Shown: one piece after another, positions 16,698 through 25,444 of the stretch
How the letters are laid out: every line of letters starts with the position of its first letter
How positions within the stretch are numbered: the first letter of the stretch is position 1
From: an uncultured Bacilli bacterium
Lineage (GTDB): Bacteria > Bacillota_I > Bacilli_A > RF39 > UBA660
NCBI GenBank assembly: GCA_944363675.1
Contig: CALVUT010000081.1
Span: 1 to 35,128 of the forward strand
Direction of reading: 5' to 3'
DNA length: 35,128 bases
Translations under genes and position numbers: made by a program
Notes under the pieces: generated by a model
Database searches by the model: none
Told to the model about the DNA's origin: nothing
Seen by the model: the letters and a program-made list of their open reading frames with translations, nothing else

Positions 16698-17630
16698 TCA
16701 ACGAATTTGCCACTTTAAAACTTCTTCTTTTTTCACACCATTCAAATAATCTTTTACAGGCATAATCCGTTTGCCGAAAGGTTTTATTTTGGTTAGATAG
16801 ATGGTCCCATCTAGAACATCTATGCCTATTGCATCTTTTCTCACTTCGCACACACGACAAGGTACAGATGAAGTTCTCTCTTCGAAATACGCTTCTAAAA
16901 TTTTATATTCTTCTCCGTTGACTAAGATATTTGCCATTGGCCATGGATTTAATCCACGTATTTTATTTAGAATGTTTTTTCCCGTGTCCTTTAAGTCTAA
17001 GTGCTCTTCTTCTCGTTGGATATTATAAGCAAAAGTTACTTTACTTTCATCTTGTTTTGTTCGGTTATTTGTGCCCTCAATGATACTTGGTAATGTTTCG
17101 ATCAAGAGTTTTGCTCCCATTTGCGATAGAATTTCATGTAGGGTACCGACATTGTCGTCTTTTTTTATTGAATATTCTTTTTGACTAACAATATCACCTG
17201 CATCCATTTTCTTTTCCATATACATGATTGTCACTCCGGTTTTTTCATCGCCATTGATTAAACAGTGATGAATGGGTGCGCCACCTCTGTATTTAGGAAG
17301 CAAGGATGCATGAACATTAAAAGCGCCTATTTTAGGGATTTGTAAAACCATTTCCGGAATAATTTGCCCATATGCACAAGTAATAATTAAATCTGGCTTA
17401 ACTTTTATAATTGGATCGTAATCCGTTTTAATTTTTTCTGGTTGAAAGACCGGGATATGATGCTTTAGGGCCACTTCTTTTACTGGTGTTGGTTTTATCT
17501 CATGTTTTCTGCCGACCATACGGTCAGGTTGGCTTACGACTAAGACAACATGGGTATGCTCAATTAAGCTTTCTAAAACAGGAACGGCAAAATCTGGTGT
17601 TCCCATAAATACTACACGAATTTCTTTCAT
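16698..17630 (-). CDS. fmt: methionyl-tRNA formyltransferase
   Basis: A 310-residue enzyme that formylates initiator Met-tRNA using 10-formyltetrahydrofolate. The N-terminal Rossmann-type domain begins VVFMGTPDFAVPVLESL. The catalytic signature HASLLPKYRGGAPIHHCLINGD has the essential His, with the family Asp in KKMDAGDIV. The C-terminal domain with GLNPWP binds tRNA. Length is normal. GAGGAGG precedes ATG 17630. The TGA stop at 16698-16700 lies in the target duplication of the insertion sequence, and the protein end appears unchanged. def or priA usually sit beside fmt, and priA is two genes upstream here. Confidence 0.96.
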   Translation of the reverse strand: MKEIRVVFMGTPDFAVPVLESLIEHTHVVLVVSQPDRMVGRKHEIKPTPVKEVALKHHIPVFQPEKIKTDYDPIIKVKPDLIITCAYGQIIPEMVLQIPKIGAFNVHASLLPKYRGGAPIHHCLINGDEKTGVTIMYMEKKMDAGDIVSQKEYSIKKDDNVGTLHEILSQMGAKLLIETLPSIIEGTNNRTKQDESKVTFAYNIQREEEHLDLKDTGKNILNKIRGLNPWPMANILVNGEEYKILEAYFEERTSSVPCRVCEVRKDAIGIDVLDGTIYLTKIKPFGKRIMPVKDYLNGVKKEEVLKWQIR

Positions 17631-17654
17631 ATTTTTTTCCTCCTCGATAAGGAT

Positions 17655-17663
17655 ATTATAGCA
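17655..17663 (-). promoter_or_regulatory. extended -10 of fmt
   Basis: TGCTATAAT on the minus strand, 24 bp before the fmt ATG, directly after the weak hairpin and T run that end the upstream gene. Confidence 0.55.
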
Positions 17664-17689
17664 AAGAAAAAGAAAAAAAGCATCTAGGC

Positions 17690-18361
17690 TTATTTTCTTA
17701 AGGTTAAATTTTGGGTTGTTTCTAAAGAATAATCCATATTATTGAAATATTCATTCAATAAATACTCTAGTTCTTTTGTACTGTATTTTTCTTTTCGCTC
17801 TTCTGGAGGCAAAAGCTGCATAAAATCAGTGATTCGACCATATTCTGCAGTGGTTTGTTCATCATATAAATAATCTTGATCTAAATCGATGTAGTTTAAG
17901 CTGAATGTTTTAGTTTGATAATCTAGCCATGTTTCCATAGTAAAACGTTGGTCCTCTTCACTGGACAAAATATACATTTCACGAATTTCTGCTTTAGCGC
18001 GGTTAGTACTTGAAGACGAAATGGTGTGGCCATATTCATCATAGTAATAAGTCCATTTGAATTTCACGTGTTCTTTGTATACGAAGAAGTAGTCGCGTTG
18101 TTCATCAGGATTTTTATTTGGAACTGTGGTAATTAGCCAAAGTGATTCTGGTTTCCACATTTCGATTTCTTTAGCAGCATCGCCTACTTGGGATGTGACT
18201 CCGCTAATTTTTTCGTCAATTTGTTCGAAGTAATCTAGGATACTCTTGCTTTCTTTTTCTGGGTTTGCAGAAGATGCATTTACAACTAAGGGATTTGAAA
18301 GTGAAAGTGATCCAACAAGTGCATAGGTTCCAATTCGTTTGATTAGTTTATGTTTTGGCAT
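17690..18361 (-). CDS. secreted protein, unknown function
   Basis: A 223-residue protein with an N-terminal signal peptide: basic start MPKHKLIKR, hydrophobic stretch YALVGSLSLSNPLVV and a likely cleavage after VNASSA. There is no lipobox Cys. The mature part is acidic, rich in Tyr and strands, with no Cys; family not recognised. AAAGGGGC precedes ATG 18361. It lies between priA (41-bp gap) and fmt, so it is inserted into what is often a priA-fmt gene order. Confidence 0.7.
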   Translation of the reverse strand: MPKHKLIKRIGTYALVGSLSLSNPLVVNASSANPEKESKSILDYFEQIDEKISGVTSQVGDAAKEIEMWKPESLWLITTVPNKNPDEQRDYFFVYKEHVKFKWTYYYDEYGHTISSSSTNRAKAEIREMYILSSEEDQRFTMETWLDYQTKTFSLNYIDLDQDYLYDEQTTAEYGRITDFMQLLPPEERKEKYSTKELEYLLNEYFNNMDYSLETTQNLTLRK

Positions 18362-18402
18362 TTTCTTTGCCCCTTTCTTTTGGTAATTTTATCGTAGCAA
18401 AA

Positions 18403-20583
18403 TCAACTTAAAAAATCAATATCTAGTGCAATCTTACTGTTAAGTAGACACATTTTGTCTAATTCTTTTAAAGCTCTTATGAGTTTTTCATCTGTTTTGT
18501 ATTTAATAAGTATTTCAAAATGATAGACTTTGTTTACTAAAAACATATTGGCTGTCGTTGGACCTAAAAGTATGCTCAATTTGTCTAATCTTGTTTCTAA
18601 AAATTCTTTAGCTTTACGTGCTTCTTTTAATGCTTCTTCGTAGTCTTTAGAACGAATGGTCAAGTTGCATAAGTAATAAAATGGCGGATATTTTAAAGTT
18701 TTGCGAATGTTTAGCTCATATTTACAAAACTTTTGATAGTTTTGTTCTTTGACACACTGCATGATAAAGTTTTCAGGATAAAAGGTTTGGATAATAACTT
18801 CGCCAGTAGTGTCTTTTCGACCTGCTCGACCACTTGCTTGACAAAGTAAACTGAATGTCCGTTCGTTACTGCGGTAATCGGGAATATTTAAAGAGGCATC
18901 GGCATTTAAGATGCCAACTAAAGACACATGAGGAAAATCCAGTCCTTTACTTACCATTTGCGTTCCTAGTAAAATATCGTATTTATGCTCATAGAAATCA
19001 CGGATAATTTTTTCATGCATTCCTTTGTTTGTGGTACTGTCACGGTCCATGCGAATAATCCGGGCAGTTGGAAAGACATTTTCTAAGTATTCTTCTAGTT
19101 TTTCGGTACCTAATCCTAAATAGTTTAAAGCATCTTCGTGACAATTCGGACATTTATCCTCTTTATATTTTGTATATCCACAGTAATGACAACGAAGCTG
19201 ATTTGAAGACTTATGATACGTCAAGGAAATGTCACAATGTGGACAGCGATAAGTAAACCCGCAGTTACTGCAAGTGATGGTGGTCGAGTGGCCACGCCGA
19301 TTTAATAGTAGCATAACTTGTTCGTTTTTATTTAACTTTTCAATAATTTTACACTCTAATTCTCGACTTAAAATGGGATGACGGTTTTGAACTTCTAAAG
19401 CCATATCGACAATTAAAATATTCGGAAGTTTTTTTTGATTGGCTCTTTCTAATAAAGGAACGTATTGATAGACTCCTTTAATAGCCCTAGCTATCGAACT
19501 CAGTGAAGGAGTAGCACTACCTAAAAGGACAGGACAATGATGCGTCCCGGCCCTTTTTTTGGCAATATCTAGAGCATAATATCTTGGGTTATTTTCTTGT
19601 TTATAGGATTCAGAATGCTCTTCATCCATTATGATAATTCCAATGTTTTTTAAAGGTGCAAAAACAGCACTTCGAGCGCCAATAACGATAGAAACTTCTT
19701 CTCTTAATATTTTGCGCCATTCGTCGTAGCGTTCCGCATCCGATAGTCCTGAATGTAAAACAGCAATGTTGTGCCCAAAACGTTTATGAAATCTTTCAGT
19801 TAATTGGCTGGTTAAACTAATTTCCGGCACTAAAACTAAAGCTGTTTTGCCCATGTCTAAAACATCTTCAATGAGTTGTAAATAGATTTCGGTTTTTCCA
19901 GATCCGGTCACCCCATGAAGAAGAAAGACTTTATCGTTATCTAACCCCTCTTTTATTTTTTGATAAGCCTTTTCTTGAGCAGGAGTAAAGATTTTTTTGG
20001 CTTCGGTTTCGACTTCTTTTAGTTGGTAACGATAGACTTCTTCTTCTAGTTCTTCAAGATACTCTTTTTTTAACATTGTTTTGACGGCTGAGGCGCTAAT
20101 CTTGTTGGCTTCTTTTTTTAATACTAATGCTTCTTTTTGAAATAATTCTAAAATTCTTTTTTGACTATCTGATGTTAATTCTTTATATACTTCTTCATAA
20201 CTCATGGCGAGCTTCAAATAACTTACCATTTTTTTCTTTAATGTTACACCCTTCTTAGCTTTTAAGGCTTTTGGAAGCATTGCTCCATAACAAGCACTTA
20301 AACTTGCTAAAGTCTTTTCTTGAACAAAGGTACCCAAAGCCATCATTTCTTCATTTAAAACTGGTTCTTCATCAATAACTTCTAGAATTTCTTTGGCCTC
20401 AATATCACTAGCGTCTTTCTGATTTATAATATATCCTTCTAATGTCATTTTACCAAAAGGCACAGCAACCCGTTTACCTACTTCAATATCTTTTTCTAAA
20501 GTATCTGGCGCCTTATAAGTAAAAGTTTTATCTACATGTTTATTTTTAATTTCTACTAAAACATCTACATACATATTCATCAC
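18403..20583 (-). CDS. priA: primosomal replication helicase PriA
   Basis: A 726-residue 3'-5' superfamily 2 helicase that reloads the replicative helicase at stalled forks. It shows the N-terminal DNA-binding domain (MYVDVLVEIKNKHVDKTFTYK), Walker A GVTGSGKTEIYL (near residue 224), DEEH motif, and the zinc-binding region with paired Cys in CSNCGFTYRCPHC and CHYCGYTKYKEDKCPNCH. Motifs V and VI (GTQMVSKGLDFPHV, QASGRAGR) are intact. No ribosome site is visible; GTG 20583, ATG 20580 and ATG 20574 are all possible starts. A TGATACAAT extended -10 close upstream would give a very short leader. Confidence 0.95.
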   Translation of the reverse strand: MMNMYVDVLVEIKNKHVDKTFTYKAPDTLEKDIEVGKRVAVPFGKMTLEGYIINQKDASDIEAKEILEVIDEEPVLNEEMMALGTFVQEKTLASLSACYGAMLPKALKAKKGVTLKKKMVSYLKLAMSYEEVYKELTSDSQKRILELFQKEALVLKKEANKISASAVKTMLKKEYLEELEEEVYRYQLKEVETEAKKIFTPAQEKAYQKIKEGLDNDKVFLLHGVTGSGKTEIYLQLIEDVLDMGKTALVLVPEISLTSQLTERFHKRFGHNIAVLHSGLSDAERYDEWRKILREEVSIVIGARSAVFAPLKNIGIIIMDEEHSESYKQENNPRYYALDIAKKRAGTHHCPVLLGSATPSLSSIARAIKGVYQYVPLLERANQKKLPNILIVDMALEVQNRHPILSRELECKIIEKLNKNEQVMLLLNRRGHSTTITCSNCGFTYRCPHCDISLTYHKSSNQLRCHYCGYTKYKEDKCPNCHEDALNYLGLGTEKLEEYLENVFPTARIIRMDRDSTTNKGMHEKIIRDFYEHKYDILLGTQMVSKGLDFPHVSLVGILNADASLNIPDYRSNERTFSLLCQASGRAGRKDTTGEVIIQTFYPENFIMQCVKEQNYQKFCKYELNIRKTLKYPPFYYLCNLTIRSKDYEEALKEARKAKEFLETRLDKLSILLGPTTANMFLVNKVYHFEILIKYKTDEKLIRALKELDKMCLLNSKIALDIDFLS

Positions 20584-20625
20584 ATAAACAATTGTATCAT
20601 TAATGAGTCAAAGAAAAAAGAAGAA

Positions 20626-20917
20626 TTTTTTCATGTCTTTCACCTAACATTAGAAAGAATAAAAGATTTGAATTTTGCAATAAATGCCTTACCTGGTGTT
20701 TCTCGAACTAAAGCATTAAAAACTATGCTAAATGATAATTATAGAAATGCAACAAAAAAAGAATCCTGAACCAGAATTCATTGATTTATACATACGCTGT
20801 TTAAACAAAAATATATCTTTATTACAAAGGCTTGATTTATTACAATTTTTATATCAAATTACAATTCAAAATATATCTTTTAATAAAAATGTACATAGAA
20901 TTATACTAAAAAAATAA
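20626..20917 (+). pseudogene. frameshifted ORF remnant beside priA
   Basis: Plus-strand frame 1 reads ERIKDLNFAINALPGVSRTK and ends at TGA 20767. A second frame continues from the A7 run near 20753 with NPEPEFIDLYIRCLNKNISL and ends at 20917. Joined across the A run they give one Leu/Ile-rich helical protein of about 90 residues. No start codon or ribosome site survives in the first part. I do not recognise the family. It marks the left edge of the accessory region; otherwise 20584-20964 holds nothing I can name. Confidence 0.5.
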
Positions 20918-20964
20918 ATTTTTTTGAAATGTATCTTTTATGTTTTAAATAATATAAATGCTTT

Positions 20965-21684
20965 TTAATATAAAGGGCTGTTCATTTTTCTGTTTTTAGT
21001 TAGCTTCATTTGAGAATTACCCACAAATATCGTTGAAAATGAATGAATCCTATTATAAGGAAGTTTAGATAAGTTAGTTACTATAATATTTTCTTCTTTA
21101 CATCCAATATTATTAGCTATACCAATAATTGGATCTTCTTTTTTTACACTTAATAAAATTTCCTTAGCCAACAACAAATTAGAAATATCTGGATTGCAAG
21201 GACTATAAAATACAATATTAAAATTAGCTAAAGCAGCGTATCTTACTTTCTTTTCTATATCTTGTTTATTTCCAAAGTTATTACTTAAACTTATAACGAC
21301 AAAATCTTTTGTTAAAGGAGAGCCTAGTAACGCTGCGCCTGATATTGCAGAGGTTATTCCTGGAATAATTTCTAATTCTAATGTATCATCAATTTTATCC
21401 AACTTGTCTAAAATTATATTAGATATTCCATATATTCCCGTATCTCCACTGCCTAAAATAGAAACCACATTATTTTTTAAAGCTTTCAATATGGCATTAT
21501 TGCATCTTTCATTAGTTGCATTATATGAATTCGGTAATAATTTATCATTAAAATATAAGCAGAGTTTTTGATACAATAATTCATCACAATAAATAAACTC
21601 AGATTCCATTAACACTTTATTAGCTTTAATAGTTAAATCTTCAAAATTGCCACTACCTACTCCAACTATATATAATTTTTTCAT
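20965..21684 (-). CDS. CobJ-like tetrapyrrole-fold SAM methyltransferase
   Basis: A 239-residue member of the tetrapyrrole methylase fold, closest by motif to precorrin-3B C17-methyltransferase (CobJ/CbiH). It shows LYIVGVGSGN (residues 4-13), LGSGDTGIYGI near 77, and PGITSAISGAALLGSP followed by LTKDFVVISL near 108. No other cobalamin gene is present. It is the last gene of the operon that starts with a small peptide and a radical SAM enzyme, overlapping the HAD gene by ATGA. In that setting it may methylate the peptide, as the same fold does in borosin N-methyltransferases; that is an inference. A stray cobalamin gene is the alternative. Confidence 0.82.
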   Translation of the reverse strand: MKKLYIVGVGSGNFEDLTIKANKVLMESEFIYCDELLYQKLCLYFNDKLLPNSYNATNERCNNAILKALKNNVVSILGSGDTGIYGISNIILDKLDKIDDTLELEIIPGITSAISGAALLGSPLTKDFVVISLSNNFGNKQDIEKKVRYAALANFNIVFYSPCNPDISNLLLAKEILLSVKKEDPIIGIANNIGCKEENIIVTNLSKLPYNRIHSFSTIFVGNSQMKLTKNRKMNSPLY

Positions 21685-22238
21685 TCAGCATTCCTTACTA
21701 TATCAATTATTTTTTCAAAAAGATTATCATCATTTCTATTTACTTTTAAAGTTGTAATTCCCATCTCAGATGCACTATTAATATTTTCTTCATTATCATC
21801 TATAAATAATAAATCTTTAGGTTGAATACTATATTTATCTAAAATGTGATTGTAAAAGTCTTTATTTGGTTTAATTTTATGAATTTCAGCAGAAATAAGA
21901 ACATCGTCTAAATACTGAACTTCCAAATTTTCTCCAATAAAATTTCTGATATACGATACATGATTTGTTGCAATTATCAAACGAATATTTGGATATCTTT
22001 CTTTGATTCTTCTAAATATATTTTTTTCTGTACATTCGTATAATTTATTAATTAAACACTCGGTTATATCCATTATTGTAGAATCTTTGGATATAATTTT
22101 TCTTGCCTCCATTAAATAGTCTGAATCGTACAAATTTGGCCCAAACATTCTTTCTAATTTACTTTCTTCATCAGTTAAATCAATATCCTTTTCATGTACC
22201 AATACCCCTACTAAATCAAAAGCTATTATTTTTATCAT
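21681..22238 (-). CDS. HAD-superfamily hydrolase with altered first motif
   Basis: A 185-residue haloacid dehalogenase-fold protein of the YihX or soluble epoxide hydrolase N-domain type. Motif 1 is AFDLVGVLV: the nucleophile Asp is present, but the usual second Asp (DxD) is Val. Motif 2 is LIIATNH, the motif 3 Lys lies in HKIKPNKDF and motif 4 is LLFIDDNEEN. Enzymes lacking the second Asp can still hydrolyse C-halogen bonds or have weak phosphatase activity. AGAGGAA precedes ATG 22238. It sits between the C39-like peptidase and the CobJ-like gene, overlapping the latter by ATGA. Confidence 0.82.
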   Translation of the reverse strand: MIKIIAFDLVGVLVHEKDIDLTDEESKLERMFGPNLYDSDYLMEARKIISKDSTIMDITECLINKLYECTEKNIFRRIKERYPNIRLIIATNHVSYIRNFIGENLEVQYLDDVLISAEIHKIKPNKDFYNHILDKYSIQPKDLLFIDDNEENINSASEMGITTLKVNRNDDNLFEKIIDIVRNAE

Positions 22239-22241
22239 TTT

Positions 22242-22766
22242 TTATTCCTCTTTCTTTAATAATATTCTCCAAGAACCACAATTTTCACAGCATTGTATAA
22301 TAAATTGTGGATCAACATCAGATATTTCATATTTTTCCTTTTGAGGATTTATCATTTCTATTTTTTCATTCTTTAGCCTCAAAATAACATAATGATTACC
22401 TGACAATTGTTTATCATTATTTAAAATTGCAGAACTAACAGAAACTATCATAAACTCATATTCTTTTAGCTCTTTCAATAGTTCCTTCTCCGTCAATTTT
22501 CTTTCAAATATGTGAAGACCTTTTTCTTCCAATATTCTTATATATATAAAACCATCACAGGCATCAATATTATTGGCTTTTTTATATTCGCTATTTAAAG
22601 TGCTATTAAAACAATATATTTTAATACCTTTTGAAAAATACTTGTATAAATATAAGGCTATTTCAGGAACCCAAAATAAATTCTGATTGAGTTTTTCTTC
22701 AGAGATACTATAATGATTTAATATGTATCTTACACAAGCACTTCCACATAATATTTCATTCTTCAT
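22242..22766 (-). CDS. C39-like cysteine peptidase, stand-alone
   Basis: A 174-residue soluble protein. Near the N terminus, LCGSACVRYILNHYSI matches the Cys-containing start of C39 and C39-like papain-fold peptidases. SGNHYVILRL near residue 128 supplies the His, and MINPQ the following Asn or Asp position. C39 domains cut leader peptides from bacteriocins, but they are usually fused to an ABC exporter; this one is free and has no membrane part. CENCGSW near the C terminus carries a further Cys pair. One base separates it from the HelD-like gene and no ribosome site is visible, so translation is probably coupled. Likely leader protease of the cluster (inference). Confidence 0.68.
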   Translation of the reverse strand: MKNEILCGSACVRYILNHYSISEEKLNQNLFWVPEIALYLYKYFSKGIKIYCFNSTLNSEYKKANNIDACDGFIYIRILEEKGLHIFERKLTEKELLKELKEYEFMIVSVSSAILNNDKQLSGNHYVILRLKNEKIEMINPQKEKYEISDVDPQFIIQCCENCGSWRILLKKEE

Positions 22767-22767
22767 A

Positions 22768-24807
22768 TCACTTTTTTAATCTTTCTAATTTTAGCTCTGG
22801 CTGATTATATACTGTTAAAGCATGTTGTGCTCTTGTACACACTACATAAAACAGATATTTTTCTTGTTCTTTATAACAATTTTCTTTTAAAACACATGAA
22901 ATGACTCCGTCAAATTCTAACCCTTTAGATATATAAGCTGGCAAAACAACTACACTTTCCTCTTTACCAAAATTTGGCTCTGATACTAAACAAACGTCTG
23001 ATAAAATCGGTTTAAGCTTATTATAAAATTCTAACATTTCTGAATGATTTTTAACGATTATAGCTATTCTTTTCATTCCATTGTCTTTCATTATAGCTAT
23101 ATCTTGAATTAATTGTGTAATAATTTTTTCTTTTTCAACATTTCTTAATAATACTGGAATAGAGTTATTCCTTCGAACAGCACAACCATTTTCAATGCCT
23201 AAAATATGATTAGTATAATCTATAATTTCAGCACTCGAGCGATAAGTTTTTGTCAATTCTAAATATCTGCCTTTATTTTCAAAAACTTTATTCATTTCAT
23301 TTAAAGACGAATATCTATAAAAAGGATTTATTGTTTGATGAACATCTCCAAGAATAGTAAACGAAGCTTTATAAAAGATTTTTTTTAACATTTCCATTTG
23401 CATCAAAGTATAATCTTGTGCCTCATCAATAACAACATGTTTTATACTTGTATCTTTAGGATACCCCCATAATTCAAAATACAAATACATTATTGGTACT
23501 AAATCTTCAAACTGTAATAGCGATTTACTATTAAATATCATACCATTAGACTCTAAAATTCTTGAATAAAGCTCGAAAGCATTAGTAGATAATGATATTA
23601 GAGATAAAAGTTTTTCGTAAATTACATTTCTATTTTTTGAAACCGAAATTAAATTACTTTCACATAGATACTCTGATATATAATGTAATCTGCCAAATAA
23701 AGGGATTGACGAAAATCTTCTATGTAATAAGTCATTTAACAAATTCACATCAATTTTTTTATCGTTAATTACTATTCCACTTTTAAATTTAAAGGAATAT
23801 TGCAAATCATGTAGCGCTGAATCCAAAACAGTTTTGAATTCATTTGACATTTTAAAACTACATTCTTTTTTTTGAATTTCTGTACTAGCATACTGATAAT
23901 ATCTTTCTATATAATCTGTAAAGCTTTCAACTTTTTTAACCTCTTTAATGTATGATCTTGCAAATTCAGAAAAAGTTGTCTGTAAAACATTTTCTTCTCC
24001 TAACTCTGGTAAAACATTTGATATATATTCAGAAAAAATATCGTTAGGTGAAAAAATTAAAACATTATTCGAATTCAAATCTTTTTCACTATACAATAAA
24101 TATGCTATTCGATGCATAGCTACGCTTGTTTTTCCTGAACCAGCGATTCCTTGAACAATTAAATAACGATCTTTCATATTTCTAATAACATCATTTTGCT
24201 CTTTTTGAATTGTATTCACTATATTGGTCATTTTATCTGATGAAGAAGTAGCTAGAATTTCTTGTAGATAATCATCATCAATATTCAAATCATTATCAAA
24301 ACATCTTTCAATTTTTCCATTATTAATTTTATATTGCCTTTTTTTTGTAATTATGCCCTCAATTTTACCAGCAGGTGCTTCGTAATATGCACTTCCCTTT
24401 CCAAAATTATAAAATAAACTTGCAATAGGAGTACGCCAATCAAAAACATAATAATTATGTTTGTCTCTTATACCATTTATACCAATATATATCTTATCAA
24501 TATCATAATCACATTCAAAATCCACTCTACCAAAATAAGGATTTATCAAAGATTTTTTTAATTTCAATAATTGCTTTAATCGCTCATTTGCTTGAGATAC
24601 TTGATTATTAACATTATACATGCTGCTTGAAATTTCTACATCATCTAATTCTGCATTATTTTCCCAAATATATCTTTTCATTTCCGTAATATCATTCATA
24701 TTTATTTGAATTCCTTCAGTATCCTTTGCAATTTGATTCTGTATTATTTCTAAAGTTTGTAAAAGATATTCTTTTTCTTTTCGTAATTCTTCAGATGAAA
24801 TATTCAT
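22768..24807 (-). CDS. HelD-like RNA polymerase recycling ATPase
   Basis: A 679-residue UvrD/Rep-type superfamily 1 ATPase of the HelD family. HelD frees stalled RNA polymerase, and its actinobacterial relative HelR displaces rifamycins from the enzyme. The N-terminal coiled coil (1-90) and the family sequence YFGRVDF, FDWRTPIASLFYN, YYEAPAGKI and TIQKEQNDVIR are present. Walker A is GIAGSGKTS (220-228); DEAQD, LGDVHQTIN, TKTYRSS and VVCTRAQHAL follow, so all ATPase motifs look intact. I chose ATG 24807, with AAAGGA 8-9 bases upstream and 4 bp after the previous stop; the frame is open to 24933. Its place within a peptide-modification operon is unusual. Confidence 0.88.
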   Translation of the reverse strand: MNISSEELRKEKEYLLQTLEIIQNQIAKDTEGIQINMNDITEMKRYIWENNAELDDVEISSSMYNVNNQVSQANERLKQLLKLKKSLINPYFGRVDFECDYDIDKIYIGINGIRDKHNYYVFDWRTPIASLFYNFGKGSAYYEAPAGKIEGIITKKRQYKINNGKIERCFDNDLNIDDDYLQEILATSSSDKMTNIVNTIQKEQNDVIRNMKDRYLIVQGIAGSGKTSVAMHRIAYLLYSEKDLNSNNVLIFSPNDIFSEYISNVLPELGEENVLQTTFSEFARSYIKEVKKVESFTDYIERYYQYASTEIQKKECSFKMSNEFKTVLDSALHDLQYSFKFKSGIVINDKKIDVNLLNDLLHRRFSSIPLFGRLHYISEYLCESNLISVSKNRNVIYEKLLSLISLSTNAFELYSRILESNGMIFNSKSLLQFEDLVPIMYLYFELWGYPKDTSIKHVVIDEAQDYTLMQMEMLKKIFYKASFTILGDVHQTINPFYRYSSLNEMNKVFENKGRYLELTKTYRSSAEIIDYTNHILGIENGCAVRRNNSIPVLLRNVEKEKIITQLIQDIAIMKDNGMKRIAIIVKNHSEMLEFYNKLKPILSDVCLVSEPNFGKEESVVVLPAYISKGLEFDGVISCVLKENCYKEQEKYLFYVVCTRAQHALTVYNQPELKLERLKK

Positions 24808-24811
24808 GTCA

Positions 24812-25444
24812 TCAATCCTTTCTTCTTCGATATACCAAACTATTAATTTTATCAAAACTTTGATAAAAAGTTCCAAAAGCATTTTCTGGATGAACTGCTC
24901 CCAAAAAAGATATGTTATTTTGAAAATCAGCAATATTATAATCGGTTTTTGGAAATTCTATTTCGTCTAAAATTACTATACAATCTTTATTAATAATTTT
25001 TTCCTTTTCCATTAATATTAGAACAAGAATTATTTGTTGTGCCAATAGATTATATAAATTTCTATAATATCTATAACCCTTTATTTCTCCTGTTAGCTCA
25101 TATATTTCATGTCCTTTTTCTAAAAAAAACGATAAATCAAAACACATTGTTTTTTCCAAACTTTGCATTATTTCATTAAATGGATAAAAATTTTGATAAT
25201 TCATTACAAACTCTTCGAGCGAAAGTTTTCCTAATACTACATTATTAACTTCACGCATATCGGAAACTATTGAATCAGGGAAGGTTTTTATAAATTTTTT
25301 TAATAATGATTTTTCAACATGTTCAGTAGCAGAATCTAATATAAACAATGGTAAACCCCTACTTTTACATTTTACAGCTTCAGTATAAAGATATGTAGTT
25401 TTGCCAACTTCTCTTTCATCAATTATTAATTGGTTGTTTATCAT
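24812..25444 (-). CDS. small P-loop-like NTPase, unknown function
   Basis: A 210-residue protein without membrane segments. IIDEREVGKTTYL at residues 7-19 resembles Walker A with the first Gly replaced (DEREVGKTT), and CIVILDEIEFP near residue 155 is a good Walker B. ATP or GTP binding is therefore likely, but the family is not recognised. It starts inside the end of the radical SAM gene (26-bp overlap) with AAGGAA upstream, and ends 4 bp before the HelD-like gene. That arrangement suggests it works with one of them, perhaps as a partner or regulator of the HelD-like ATPase. Confidence 0.65.
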   Translation of the reverse strand: MINNQLIIDEREVGKTTYLYTEAVKCKSRGLPLFILDSATEHVEKSLLKKFIKTFPDSIVSDMREVNNVVLGKLSLEEFVMNYQNFYPFNEIMQSLEKTMCFDLSFFLEKGHEIYELTGEIKGYRYYRNLYNLLAQQIILVLILMEKEKIINKDCIVILDEIEFPKTDYNIADFQNNISFLGAVHPENAFGTFYQSFDKINSLVYRRRKD

